DNA from: Lantana camara
Lineage: Eukaryota; Streptophyta; Magnoliopsida; Lamiales; Verbenaceae
Direction: 5' to 3'
Assembly (NCBI GenBank): GCA_037501455.1
Contig: CM074860.1
Location: forward strand, 44,154,501-44,218,500
DNA length: 64,000 nt
The notes beneath the pieces were generated by a model. It worked only from the letters and a program-made list of their open reading frames with translations, was not told the origin of the DNA and made no database searches. A program made the position numbers and the translations under genes. Below are positions 1 to 12,991 of this stretch, one piece after another. Numbering within the stretch: position 1 is the stretch's first letter; each line of letters begins with the position of its first letter.

Positions 1-9
1 ACGTAAACA

Positions 10-27
10 GAGAGAATTAAATCTCCC
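10..27 (-). repeat. Hairpin unit of the LARD 3' array (element A)
   Basis: On the minus strand this reads GGGAGATTTAATTCTCTC, an imperfect stem-loop. It matches the first unit of the array in B at 24421-24439 and has the same place downstream of the CGGTGAACGGTA block. The rest of the array is probably left of the window. Confidence 0.5.
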
Positions 28-519
28 TTTCACTCAAGCACACAAGCAGAGGCAGAAATCATAACAATTAACACATAGCACACTTGGCAAATAAATCTCA
101 TAATAAAGTTTAATTAAGTAAAAGATGCATGTATGCTCATGTCATGGATACTGAGTGTACCGTTCACCGTGGGGTTGATAATCCTGACCATAAAGTTGTA
201 ATGATGCCACGGAGAGTGGTTAAATTGCTGAAGAAGCGGCCCTGTAGTTCAAACACTACAGTTGATGCATGAGGGTTAGGGATGCAAATGAAATGTAACA
301 GTTAAGTCACATAAGTGTAACAATGAAAATCAATTAAGAGCACATTGATAAAATGTTGTGCAATCATAATCACAACGTACACATAATCACATAAGCTCAA
401 AACAATTCATGCTCAGAATCAAAATTCCATGTCAAACGGATGCAATGCACACATATTCCTATGCCGTACGACCTAGACTAACACGACACGACTTCAGAGC
501 ACCGGTTCTGAACCTGGTA

Positions 520-531
520 GCTCTGATACCA
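520..531 (-). other. Primer-binding site of element A (tRNA-iMet)
   Basis: The minus strand reads TGGTATCAGAGC, the usual complement of the 3' end of plant initiator tRNA-Met. It lies 7 nt inside the LTR boundary at 539. This fixes the orientation (minus) and shows that 539-4242 is the 5' LTR. Confidence 0.9.
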
Positions 532-538
532 CTCAAGA

Positions 539-3500
539 TGTAACACCCCAAGCGGTGGGGCATCACACCCCCGCACTATGACTCGATACGTGTACGAAAT
601 GAAGAGTCCGCACACGCACCAAGTCGCAGCGAACGGGTGACTAACGAAAAACACACCCACTAGCTAGGCGGTATCTAACCCTGTACGAATGAAAGAATGC
701 AAAACATGACAGCGGAAGTAGTACGAAATGCCAACTTTCAAAAACTTTCATACCTTAAACATACAGTACCATACAAACATCAAAATCAACTAAACGGGTT
801 CGACTAATCCAACAAACCTGTCCTAACCTGTCCCGAGCAATCATATATTCACAACGGGTTCAACTAATCTGAGCACCTGTCCTAACCTGTCCCGAATTCC
901 ATAAATTCAAATCATAAATGCAAACCTGCACAAACATATCTTATATAACACTTACAAATCGTAAATCAGAGCCAGAACTTAATAAACTTAAACAGACAGA
1001 CACAGACTCGATAGACCCGACACACAGCCGCCTAGCACGAACTCCAACGACCTCCAAAGCAAAGCCTGCGAACTAAAACATAAAAGGGGAGGGGTCAGTC
1101 CAAACACTGAGCGAGGGGCTGACACACGCACACTATACATATATATAGAGCACAGCACAACGAAGAAGCGACGTTCGTGAACCCGGGGTTAGATTTTGCA
1201 TGCCAAAAGATTTTCCCGTGATAATATACATATAGGGAGACTTATCAAACAGACCAAACAAATCTTAAATCTAAAGTTTCTTAAGGCATAACTCAGATTC
1301 ATGCAGACTTAACACACATATCGGAGCATATCTTATTAGCTTAAAAGTATATCAATTTTTATCTTAATTTAAGAACCTACCCCCGTTTCACGAACTTATG
1401 ACAGACGGACAGACAGAACACACTTACTCATATCAAAACAGAACTCATAAAACAATCCCACCCGCACACCATTGGGGAAGAGAGGCGCCCCTCTCAACCC
1501 ACCACAGAACGAAACATGTGAACCGGAGGATCCCGCCCGGTTCCTTCGACGGCCAGCCAAAATGCGCTCCGTCGGCATAGGAGAACTAAGTCTCCCGTTG
1601 GTGGAGAAGTGCACAGGGGTCGTAACCGGCGACCCCATGGTCGTCCCGGGTCTCCCTTACCCACAATCTCCGGGGCCCATCACACAGATAAACAGACACA
1701 TATCGGATACTTATCTTACCACACACACAGACAGATAGACTTATCTCATGCATATCGTGCTTATCATATCACACGTACATATCACACACACTGACCTCGG
1801 GATCATAACAGAACTGAGACAAAGCATACATAGGCTCAGACATAGCATTTCGTATTTTCAAATCAAATCATATGACAAAACCAACAAAATACGTACTTCA
1901 CACATATCTACATATACATAAGGCTTATAAACCGCATGCATTCGAAAACGAGCACGTTGCAATAGAGTATAACTATATCCTAACCTCACCTGGTACCAAA
2001 CACAGCTGCACACAAAGCAAATGGTCCACCCCGGAACCTGCACGACCAAAAGTCACCACCCCGGGTGCACCTGAACAACTCAACAGACAAAACACAATAC
2101 AGAACTTAGACTCAGACTCCCACACAGAGACGCACGGCAGATGCTGAAGACACAAAAAAAGAAATACATAAGATGCATATTCACCAAACAAACAAATTAC
2201 ATTCACATATTATAGTTCATAGGAAATTCACACATTGGAAGGCCAAATAAATCATATCATAGCATGCTACTAATTCAATTAAAATCATAAGATTACATAC
2301 CTAAATTCCAACTAAATCATAAAGAGCACAATTAACACAAACCAGAAAGATAGAGAGACAAAGCAATTCAAATTATTTCATATTAATCCATATAGAGCAT
2401 ACTAAATTCATATTTGCACAATTAAAGTAATTTTAAGTACAAAAGTTCCTAATTGATTCTCATAAGTCTCACATAAGTCATATATCAAATTCATTTGTCA
2501 CACAACAATTCATTTATCACATAACAGATTCAATTGACAAGGTCTACCTAATTAAATCAAATAAATTCATATCATTTCCAAAATTACACATACACCCTTT
2601 TCAAATTAGACACTTAGCTCAATTAGACCAAAACGGGATTCAAATTGCAAATTACAATGTTCATATTTGTCACATTTCATATCATACATGATTTCATACA
2701 TAACGGAATACATTTCAATCCGCAATTCAAGCATACGACAATTAATTTACAATTAGAACAATTAATCAAATAATTCTCAAATACACAAATAAATTCATAG
2801 AAAATAAACCGAGTGTCCAATTGACGAACAGAAAGTGGTGTTGGACTCACAACAACGAGGCGGACATTCTGTCCGAAGCCCGCCGGATCGCCGCCACTGT
2901 AGCTGCCGGAATAGTGGCCGACCGTCGCTCGGCCTCCACCGGAACGTGCCGGAAAAATCCCGAAAATTCCCTCTTGCAAGAATTCCTCGTCCTCATTCCG
3001 AATCCTCATTCAATTTCTGCAAATTCCAAGCCAATTGTCTCCAAATAAAAATTCAAGAACACGAAAACCCTAAAATCTTCAAACTTCAATTACTTTCAAA
3101 CCGGTGAACCAAAATGAGATCCGAAAGAGGCATCGGCTTACCCGTGACGAGCTTTACAAAAGCCCTAAGGTAGCTCGCCGGAAAAATCCCCAGAGGTGGC
3201 GCCGCCGTTGAACCACCGCTGAGCCACCGCGATCCGCCGCCAAATGGCCGAATCAGGAGTCGTGTGATCAAAGGCCACTAGTTCTCGTCGTTCCGAAAAA
3301 ACTTTCGTGAAGGGCCCGAAGCCAAAAGATGGCCGGAAAAGGCCCTCGTTGTGCTCCGAAGTTTCTGCCGTCGAACACCTCCCCGGAACTACCACCTACG
3401 GCCAGAATTGGGTGAAAACGATGCCGGAAATGGACTCAGGGGGTCGGAAAACCTTGGCAAACACTAACCTTGGTCGGAAAAGGTCGGAGCGCCGCCGTGT

Positions 3501-4242
3501 CACTGTTCACGTGCGGCGGCGGGAGCTTCAGGCGGCGCATGCACCGCCGTCCGGTGGCCATTGGCCGTGCCGCCAACGTCATTCGATGCGCGGGAAAGTC
3601 TTCTAACTGGGTCCATGGCGTGTGTCGCCGGAAAGGCGTCGGAAACCCCCAGCAAGGTGGCGGCTCCGCCACCCTCCTCCAGCCGCGTCTGAAAATGACG
3701 GATATCTCCACCGTCGGTCATCGGTTGGTCGAGTTCTTAGTACGGTTGTGACGGGCTCGTTGACCTAATGAATTTCGACTACTCAACCGTCGAATTCCGT
3801 CGAGAAACGAGCGAGAACGGGTATGCGTGTGTAAACACATCGCGAGTGCGTGAATAGTGGCGGGAGAACATTTGAATCGCGGAGAGAGAGAGACCGAGCT
3901 GGAGCTGGAGTTATGGCACGTAAAACGAGGATCCGGGGTATTTATCTCGGGTCCTCACGCGTAAAACGATCGGTAGGAGGAGCTAACGACGTCAGAATTG
4001 GGCAAACTCGGAGTCTACGAACTCGTCTCGATGCCCCGAACGCATTGAAGGGGTCAAAAAGGTCGAAAACTCTATCGAACTAGAAATGACCGAAAGACCC
4101 CTAAAAGAGCAAATTACAAAGGGGCCCCTAAACTCTAAAAGAGTTCAAAATAAGCCCACGAAAAATATAAAATCACATAATTAAACACATTAAAAGGTTG
4201 GAACGTAGCGTACCTTATAAATCGGACGAGCGGGATGTTACA
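539..4242 (-). mobile_element. LTR of element A (5' LTR, minus strand)
   Basis: The LTR is 3704 bp. On the plus strand it begins TGTAACACCCC beside the PBS and ends GGGATGTTACA. The part around 2840-3980 is GC-rich, while 2150-2800 is AT-rich. A TATA-like AGATAAATACC (minus, about 3936-3946) lies some 300 nt into the LTR. A donor-like G|GTAAGC (intron side from 3141) and an acceptor-like CGCAG|G (ending at 1066) could bound an intron of about 2.1 kb. The pair GCTAGGCGG (663-671) and CCGCCTAGC (1028-1036) is present. Short open frames within the GC-rich part show no known domain. It is inserted in LTR C, which resumes at 4243. Confidence 0.88.
3936..3946 (-). promoter_or_regulatory. Candidate TATA box, LTR A
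   Basis: Minus-strand AGATAAATACC sits between GGATCC-like and GGGTCCTCA-like flanks that are also kept around the TATA-like site of LTR B (about 7989-7999). The shared context argues for a core promoter, but no transcript evidence is available. Confidence 0.4.
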
Positions 4243-4958
4243 CGTTGCGAGATCGCTACCCCACGTATATAGAGTTGCACGATGGGGGCCCGTAACCCCG
4301 TGTACAGACTTCCGAAGAAGGATGGAATACGGGAGTATGAGTCTTATGAATCTTATGTAGTTATGTTTCCTTATGTTTTCTTATGAATCTTTCTTAGGGG
4401 TAAGGTTGGAGACCCGTGCGCTACGGGTATTTGAATTCTTTTGTTATTTTGATTATGAAACGGGATAGGAGATTTCGATTCAATAATAGATTTATACGTT
4501 AAGGTTTGAATCATTATGAATTTATGAATCTTTATGAGTTTTAATATGAATCCTTATGCGTTTTTGAATCTATGAATCCTTAAGAGTTTTCAAACTTAAG
4601 AATATAGGAATATATGAATAAGTATAAGTTCTTTTGGAAAATGGCTTTGGTGTGTAAAACCCTATTCCCGGTTCGTAGTCTTTTGTTTAATAAGTGCTAT
4701 GCTCTATATTATGTATTGTGTGAGTGTGTTCAGCCCCCTCACCCAGTCGAGTTGTAGACTGACCCCTCTCCTTTTCCCCCTTGAGATGCAGGTGTAGGGT
4801 TCGGGTCGAGCTAGGCGACAGTCTTCTTTTGGGTCTTTTGAGTCAAGTTGTTCGAGTCTTTTTGCATTCTGCATCTTTCTCACTATGCCTTGGAATTTTG
4901 AATATGTATAAGCTTATGATTATGTATTTAATGTATCACGTTGATTTGTTATGATTCG
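4243..4958 (+). mobile_element. LTR C, left fragment
   Basis: This is the middle of a plus-strand LTR. Its start lies left of the window beyond element A, and its end is at 30282-30536 beyond element B. It holds a candidate acceptor (GATGCAG|GTGTAGG, AG at 4790-4791) followed by AGCTAGGCGAC, the degenerate form of a motif found at the same place in other LTRs here. The last five bases (4954-4958, ATTCG) are the B target-site duplication. Confidence 0.75.
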
Positions 4959-7900
4959 TGTAGCACCCGGGACGATAGGCACCACATCCCCCGCACTATG
5001 AGTCTAATCCACATACGAAATAGGCAGTCCATACATGAATCAGACTCACAGCGAACGGGTGACAAACAAAAAGACAGTCCTGACTAGGCGGACGCTAACC
5101 CTGGAACAATCAACAACAACCAAAATGCGGAAGCAAGGAAATCATTCATGTAATATCAAAGAAATAAATGAAATCCAACAAGAATATAAATACGGGTTCC
5201 ACTAATCAATACACCTGTCCTAACCTGTCCCGAATCAAATCAAGGCAACAACATAACAACGGGTTCAACTAACTCCAGAACCTGTCATAACCTGTCCCGA
5301 AATATTATCAATTCAATAAGTGGCACACCGGCCAACAATAATAAGTCAATACAATACTTAGAAACAATATAGTATGCAATGAGTGTAAGTGAGTGAGACT
5401 TGGACAAAGACTCGACAATTCTAACTCCGCCTAGCAACCAACACCTACAAAAGAAACTGGAAGGAAAGAAAATGAGGCGTCAGTCTACCACAGACTGAGT
5501 GAGGGGTTTATATAAATATTAGCGCAGATAACATGCAAGTCGTAACCTCGGGTAAGGTTTTATAACAGAAAACAATATAAGTTCAAAAATACTTAGAACT
5601 CACCCGAGATTACAACTATCAGATTAGACATTTAATCCATTTCAATCAATCAATCAGTGGCCCGGCGAGTGAGGGCAAATCTCCAACCTTTCTCCGACTG
5701 TGTACAATAATTCAATTATTCAATGATTAGGTGATAAATCAATCAATTACAGTGCACAAGTAGCAGTTTTAGTAACTCCTTCTCCCTCCGGTGATGGTGG
5801 GATTGCAAGGCCCCACCACCCAATCAGTTTAAGCATCAGGAACATGACTCCTATGCCCGGAACTCCTTCCTCCCCTAATCTCCTAGGGGGTTCAGGGGTC
5901 ATCCCAATTTGGTGAGGATAGCGCTCGAGTTACCCGTCAGCCCATGTTGTCCAGATTAGCTCAAGCCACTACCCTCGGGCCCACAGTGCAGTACAGTTTA
6001 CTCGCCAAAAGAGTTAATCAATCGGTAATTCAGTTGAAAATCAATAAGGTTTTGGAAAATTATAGATATATATATATATATACATTTTGGCCGAAAGATA
6101 ACATAGAGTTGTAAGGGTTCTATATATCCAGAAATTAAACCTCACGTGCAATACCACGAGACAAGAATAAGAACAAGAGCACTACGGTTGCCTATTCGAT
6201 CCAGAAGTCCCCACCCTAGAGAAGAACTATACAATAAAGGGAACAATGTGTACCAGTGAGAGGAGACTCAATATGAACCAAATAGGACGCACAGCACGAA
6301 ATGAGATGACATGAAGTAGAATGGCATATTATGGCATGCATATGAAATTAATAATAATTATGATATGCCGTGAATGTGCTCGTATGCTCAATTAATGTCT
6401 CACGTTGCAATTAGTCACATAATACACTCAAATAATTTATATCAACAAGTGAACAGTTAAATGAATTCAATTTATTTTAAATCATGAAGCCCATCAATTT
6501 ATTATCATTTAGAAAATCAAACAATAAGGTCTAAACAATATTCAATTATCAAATCATATATCAATTTACAGGATTCAAATAACAATTAAACATACAATTA
6601 AAGCTACATGTATGATTCATGAACGTTAAGTTCGTATTTCAAATTAATTAAGCATGTGGAATAATTATGCCCACTCATATATATTCAAACAATTCTCAAT
6701 TAAATCAATTAAGACAAGTAATCAACATGAAACGAGGCCCATAAAATCAATGAGTTAAGAATTCTAGTTTTCAAATATCATATCATATAATCATACATTA
6801 TACAATTCATAATCATAGATTAATTAAGCATACAAGATCAAATTACAATTTAAAGTAATTAACATACAATATACAATAACTTCAGAAATTCAAATAATAT
6901 CAACCAAGTGTCCGATTGACGAACGGAAAGCGGTGATAGACTCACAACGACGAAAGGAACACAATGTCCGAAAGGCATCGGAATGCCGCCACCGGAACCT
7001 GCCGGACCGCCACTGACAGCCGCCAAACCACCACCTCTGGTGGCCGAAAAAATCCCCGGAAGGACAGAAACGTACGCCTCGGCCTGCTCGTCAAAAGCCC
7101 TCAAACAATTTCAGAAAAGACCAAACACACCGGACTTCGTTGACGAAAAACCGAACTAAATCTTTCGTGAAGAGCCTCCGGTTTGGACCCTCCGGTTCAC
7201 CACCACCGGCCGGTTTGGACCCTCCGGTTCACCACCACCGGCCGGTTTTCAGAAAGTGACCGGTTTGGACCCTCCGGTTCACCACCACCGGCCGGTTTTC
7301 ATACCGGCACCAAAACGGAGAGCTTGTCCACGTTGAGACGAGTAACTTTCGTGAAGGACTCGTCACCAAAATCCCGTCGGAAAAGGCCGAACGGCCACCT
7401 CCAACGTCCGCCATTGCCCCTCGTCAGAAAACCCCATTTCCAGCCACTTTCTCGCCAAACCAGTGCCGAAAATGAACTCAGGACATTGAAAAACCCTGGA
7501 AACCGCTAACCCTCGCCTGAAAAAGTCGCCGAAGGGCGGCGTTTGGTGGCGCTACAGTAACACGCGCCACCACCGTCACCTTTGATCGGCGCGTGTACCG
7601 CCGCAAGGCGTCCGTTGGCTGCGCCGCCTACACGAAAAATTACGCCGGGAAGTCTCCTGTCTGGGTCAATGGCGCGTGTCGAAGAATCGTCGTCGGAGAC
7701 GGCCGAAATCGGCAGGCGAAATCGCGGCCTGCCACCACCCACCTGGAGCGACTGAAAATCGGAAATATCTCCTCCGTCGGTCGTCGTCGGGCCAAGATCT
7801 AGGTACGGTTGTGAACGCGTCATCGAGCTCATCGAAAAACACTATTGGTTCGTCAAAGTCCGTCGAGAAATGAGCAAGATGAATTTGTGTGTGTTTGTCG

Positions 7901-8294
7901 TGTGTGTGGTGCGTGTTTCGTCGGGAGAGGGAGAGAGAGAGAACGAGGTTGAAATCTCAAGCTCTTGGCACGAATATCGAGGATCCGGATGTTATATCCC
8001 GGGTCCTCAACACACGAAACGAGCGAAAGAAGAGTTAACAACGCTAGAATTGGGCAAACTCAGAGTCTACGGACTCGTCTCGATGCCCCGAACGCGTTGA
8101 AGGGATCAAAGAGGTCAAAATCTCGATCGGGTGAGAAATGACCCAAAAACCCTTGAAAGAGAAAATTACAAACAAGCTCCTAAACTCGGAAGGAGCTGCA
8201 AATAAGGCCACATAAATCACATAATTACATAATCAAGCACACAAGAAGGTCGACACGTGGCATAATCCGTACACTGGAATAGCGGGGTGTTACA
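4959..8294 (-). mobile_element. 3' LTR of element B
   Basis: On the plus strand this runs from TGTAGCACCCGGG to GGGGTGTTACA, followed at 8295 by the PPT complement. It is closely related to the H LTRs near the TGTAGC end (same GACGATAGGCACC segment). It carries three copies of a unit containing ACCGGCCGGT (7205-7214, 7237-7246, 7287-7296), whereas the 5' LTR has one (29274-29283). A TATA-like site lies near 7989-7999 (minus). ACTAGGCGGA (5083-5092) and TCCGCCTAGC (5426-5435) form the long-range inverted pair. Confidence 0.9.
7183..7300 (-). repeat. Triplicated ACCGGCCGGT unit in B 3' LTR
   Basis: The phrase TTTGGACCCTCCGGTTCACC followed by ACCGGCCGGT appears three times at intervals of 32 and 50 bp. 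The 5' LTR of the same element has a single copy with a CCGCCGG variant. The repeat therefore expanded in one LTR or contracted in the other after insertion, or during reverse transcription. Confidence 0.8.
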
Positions 8295-8546
8295 ACCTCT
8301 ACCCCTTAAGAGGATCTGGTCCCCAGATCCAAACACTGAGTGAAAACCTCGAGTTGTAGTACTTCTATCCATCCCGGAGTCGTGTAAAGTCGTCATCATG
8401 AAATTTGCCCGTATTACGCGCATCAGTTCTCTTCGTGGTGTCTCGTTTTGGCTGAGGTTCATCTGAACACTTGACCGTTGATTACCTTAACTCTTTCGAC
8501 CATTACCAGAATACAATAGCTGTCGTTGTTCCCAAAGCTCGATCAC
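8295..8546 (-). mobile_element. Element B, 3' end of internal region with polypurine tract
   Basis: The minus strand reads CTTAAGGGGTAGAGGT directly before TGTAACACC of the 3' LTR, which is a polypurine tract of the kind also seen before the 3' LTRs of E and H. The remainder is non-coding. The last five bases (8542-8546, ATCAC) are the TSD of LTR I. The region continues at 24034. Confidence 0.8.
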
Positions 8547-9420
8547 TGTAACGCCCCCACCCGTACCAGAACAAGAGGAGAGCGGCGTCTCAACCCCCGC
8601 ACTGAAGCACCTCTCAAGTAATGGTGTGAGCCTTCACTCAAGAAATACTCCAGCGAACGGCTGTCTATCAGAACTATACATGTACAACGATGTGGCTATG
8701 CAGCGGAAAATCAGAGTATTTTAAAACTTTTCAAAACATGTGCGTGATGGCATGTAACAAGCAAGAACATATTGATCGTGTACGAGAGACTCGGCGTATC
8801 AGAACATGTAACAGTTTCACATATAAGTATTGATATAGCAGAGTTCAAGGTATCGGTAATAGAGTAGCAGAAAGAGTATAAAAAATATACTCAAGTATTC
8901 AGAAACATATACAGAAACATAAAGTGATGCAGCCATAAAACATATGCAGGACACAAAAGGAAGTAATACTAAGTCCTGACTGAAACAAAAATGACAATCT
9001 AGGGCTTCAAGATACCTCTAGACTGCGGCTGCAAGACCTGAAACCACGAGGCAAGAAAACGGGAGAGGTATTAGTCAAAAGGACAAAGTGAGGGAATACT
9101 TTAAAGAAAGTACTGAGTGATCAAGAACTTGAAGTAAAGTTTAGAACTGTTAATGCAATGCTTTAAAGAAGAACTTGAAATAAAGTTCGGTTGATAAAAC
9201 CCCTTGAATGTGATGTTGTAAAAGAATGCACGTTATAAAACATTTTCATGAATGCTATCACACGCTCACACATATGCTGTTGATGGTTCATAGTTCTTTC
9301 ATAAAACGGGATAAGGGTAAAGTGAAATTTTCCAGATATGAACCATCCTTTATGAAACAGAATTTTGCCCGCAAGCTAGGCTCCTCCATCCTTACTCCAG
9401 AAAACATGATTTGGTAGAAC

Positions 9421-9580
9421 ATCGGACCAGGGTCAACAATAATTCCACGTATAGTAGAGTATCGGACCAAGATCAACAATAACCCCACATAAAGTAGAGC
9501 ATTGGACCAAGGCCAACAACAACTCCGCACACAGTAGACTATTGGACCAAGGTCAACAACAACTCTTACCAACACATACA
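9421..9580. repeat. Tandem repeat, four units of 40 bp, in LTR I
   Basis: Units start at 9421, 9461, 9501 and 9541, each with ATCGGACCA or ATTGGACCA followed by AGG-TCAACAA. The period is exactly 40 bp and the units are diverged from one another. Confidence 0.85.
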
Positions 9581-11138
9581 AACATGCACCATCCTCCACC
9601 GGTTGTCACTTCGTGTAGCTAGCCCTAGGCGACCTGTAAACATGTAATGGGAACAGATTTGATGTCCGTTCCCAGACAGATTGTCCTGACTTAACAAACC
9701 TCCTGTTAAAAGTCGGTGTCAATTGTCTAAGTGTGGCGGCCGGTATTGGTGATGTCGTTGGCGCTCACCTCCCGAGCATCACCTCCACACATAACCGCCG
9801 GGCCCAAACTCTAAACTGTATGCTTGCATTTAAGATTAGCAGTGACCAGAGTACCACTCCAGTATGCTAACTATAACATGTGAAACTGTAACTGTAACAT
9901 ATGATGCTGTCTGTAAAACATATGATTCTATCTGAAAACATGTGATGTTGTCTGTAAAACGTGTGATTTTGTCTGAAAACTGTACTTTGAAAATGTAACA
10001 GCCCGACTCAGGGCCAAGTTGAGAAAGGTAAGTAAAGGGTAACTCAGGAAGCGTTTATAATCTCGATCCTTAATAATTCACTTCATGCATTGCATTTTAT
10101 GTGACTTATATGTTTTTATATGTTATAATTTAATTAAATGTTCGTCAATTTAATTGTTTTCTCTATTTAATTTGTACTTTGAAACTCTTTTCATAAAATC
10201 CTAGAATTCTAGTATTCATTCCCTTCTAGCACCTAAAACCCCTTCATATACTTCAAAACCCATTCCTACATTTTTAGGTTAGAAATTACGAAAATACCCC
10301 TACAGCTCAAAAATATTCCTACATTTCCCGAAACACTTTCACTACCCAATATTTTAACCAAAAGAATCCTCACATTATTTCGAGGATCGTGATACTCTCT
10401 GTAAACCACAATTCCCATCCTAACTCCCGTAGTATCAGAAACCGGCAAAAACCCTAGCTTATGATTCGATCATCAATAAATCCTTACTCATCTACTTTTT
10501 GATATTCAAAATTATAACCAAAACGACCCTCAAATTATTTCATGAATTTTCATGCATTTACCAAAAACTCGATTTCACCCCTAGCATATTTATAAATATT
10601 TTCCTATTTAGAAATCATCATTTTATTTTAGAACAATTAGCTTTTGATCAATAGTCGAAATTATACTTAAAACAATCCTTGAATTTTCCTCTACATTATA
10701 ATGATTTTTCCAAACTCTAAACTTTATCATAGCTTCGTTTATATAATTTTCTTATGATTTTCATCATCTTTAGTATTCATAATTTATAAACAAAAACTCC
10801 AAATATTTCATATTTATAATCAAAACGAAGCTCATTTTTCACTCATTCTATTATTAATTCACCACATCGAAATTTTATCTCTCGACTCTTGAATAAATTT
10901 TATATTATTTTTACATTTATTTTTAATCAAAATGACATCACCCATGACCTCATGGTCTTCTAGAATAATTAAACAAATGAGCATAATTTCTCCACATTTC
11001 CTAGTTAATTACCAAGCATTTGTTCATGAAATAATTTAACCACATCTCCAACTTAATTACCAAGCATTTGTTGAAATCTTAGGCAACCACATCTCCCATA
11101 AACTTTCATTTATTGCTTAGAAACCCCTCATGACTACC

Positions 11139-11146
11139 TATAAATA
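11139..11146 (+). promoter_or_regulatory. TATA box of J 5' LTR
   Basis: TATAAATA is followed by a CT-rich stretch (about 11180-11235), the typical plant LTR core promoter layout. The identical site lies in the 3' LTR at 19219-19226. Transcription is expected to start about 30 nt downstream. Confidence 0.7.
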
Positions 11147-11241
11147 CCCCCCTTAAGCCTCATTTATACCTCACAATTCAACACACAAAATCACTCTCTC
11201 CCTCTCCATTCTCACGCCACAACCCTCTCTCCCTCTACAAG

Positions 11242-12991
11242 GTATGTTTTCTTCTATTATTTCATGTTTTATATAATGTCCTTAGTATAATAATATTAGT
11301 AGCATGTCTAGAATTAATTAAATTATGCTTTAGGAATTTATTTTATGAAATATGTGCATAATTGTTAGTTTAAATAACAATGTGTGTACATTATGGAATT
11401 TTATTTAATTAAATGCATGAATTATGATATGATATAATGTGCTTATGTATTTAAATGCTTATGATCTTGTTTGATTAAATTCATGCCTATAGTAATTTAT
11501 TTAGAATTATTTTTCATAGAAAGTACATATATTTTGCTATATTATGCTTTAATCTTATGTTATGAATATGAATGTGAAAGAACATGTTACACACCCTCTT
11601 TGAATATTCAAATGAGCTCAAGAACATATTCATAATGTTCTTGGATGAGTGTGTGTGCATGTGTGTGCCGTGAGTTATGTGTGTGTGTGTATGAATTTGA
11701 TTTTGTGTTATAAAGTGTTTAATTCATATGAAATTGAATAGTAAATGTTTTTAATAGTAATTTTGACTTTTTGGTCAACTAAAATACCCTTTATTTCGAA
11801 ATTATTTCAAAAATAATTATAAAATAAGTTTTGGAATTTTTAAAGAAATAATTTTCCCAAATTTTCCAAAAATCAATAAACTATGTAATATTTTTCAAAA
11901 GGTAACCTACATTGTCAAATTAAACCTTGAATTTCATTTCAAACCTTATAATTAGAATTATAGTATGGTTAATAAATATTTTATTAGCTAAGGATTCCAT
12001 AAACCCTGAATTTATTAATTAAACGGGTGAATTTAGGGTTTACCGGGAAATCTTTAACGCAATACATAATGTGTACCTCCTATAATTATTTGTTACAATA
12101 TTATGTGCAATTAGATTAGTTAAGAACTAAGAACCTAGTTCTAAGTCAGTAGTAGTTATTACTTTCAGGCGAACATAGGATCGAAGAGTGGAATCCTCAC
12201 AGTTCCACTTAAGTCTCGATACCGGTGAGGGTTTTAAATCTTTTCAACTGAAATCATGATAAAATACTTTACTTTATTTTCTTAAATTTCCTTTCAAGTT
12301 ATTCTTCCCTTTATGGGAAAATAATTCTTGTTAAATATTGAAAACATACATTTACCCGAAAAGTACTTAGTACTTTCTTACGGGTAAATATTCTCGTCTT
12401 GCAAGTAAAAATTATTGTTTTTCCTATGGGCCCGGTGGTCTTGGTAGAAGTAGTAGTCCGGGAGGCAAGGGCCGAGATCTACTATTATACCAGCCGCCAA
12501 CTAGATCTTGGTGGTGGTCTAACTGGAGGTTAGTTATTCCACACCAAATGACGGGAAAAGGTACGCCCCTCCCACAATCTTGTTCATCGTCACTAGGGCT
12601 TGCAACCCTACTTGACACCAGAGGAAGAAGGATGGTACTCTTGTATTTGTTTTATTAAGTACCGACACCTTGATCAGTGTCGTTACCATTTTTCTCGGAT
12701 TTTACGGAGTTAAGGTTGGAGACGCCTAGCTTGCGGGCATAAAATCATTTTCCAAAACGGTTCATAAAGTTTCTAAAGTATAGCCTATATTCCCCCTACT
12801 CCTATTTCAAACAAATATGAACCGGATATTACTGTCATATACCTATTTGTTACTATATAGTATATACATTTCAAACCAAGATTTTCTTGGTCAAAACATT
12901 TTCAAAATCTTACTTATAATCCTATACCTCAAACCCCCCGTCACTTAGTCATTTTGACTAACCCTCCTACTCTTTTAATTCATGATTTCAG
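11242..12991 (+). other. Candidate LTR-borne 5'-UTR intron of J
   Basis: The donor context is ACAAG|GTATGT and the acceptor context TTTCAG|GAATC, enclosing 1750 nt of AT-rich sequence, as is usual for plant introns. If used, the intron would shorten the gag-pol leader. Similar pairs occur in other LTRs of the window. This is an inference from splice-site consensus only. Confidence 0.4.

Larger units (their letters stand above)
1..538 (-). mobile_element. Element A, 5' internal (leader) region, partial
   Basis: This is non-coding internal sequence of a minus-strand LTR retrotransposon, next to its 5' LTR at 539. Read on the minus strand, the order is PBS (520-531), a leader block (455-478) shared with B, E and H, the CGGTGAACGGTA block (125-170) and a hairpin unit (10-27). 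In B and H the leader and the CGGTGAACGGTA block are about 2.2-3 kb apart once nested insertions are removed; here they are about 0.3 kb apart, so A appears to have lost most of its internal region. I see no coding sequence. The element continues to the left of the window. Confidence 0.75.

Noticed and set aside
2821..3751. Overlapping open frames of 70-110 codons on both strands in the GC-rich part of LTR A (similar in LTRs B at 7183-7873 and 29093-29860)
   Set aside because: High GC lowers stop frequency in every frame at once. The frames lie within an LTR, change between LTR copies and show no known motif.
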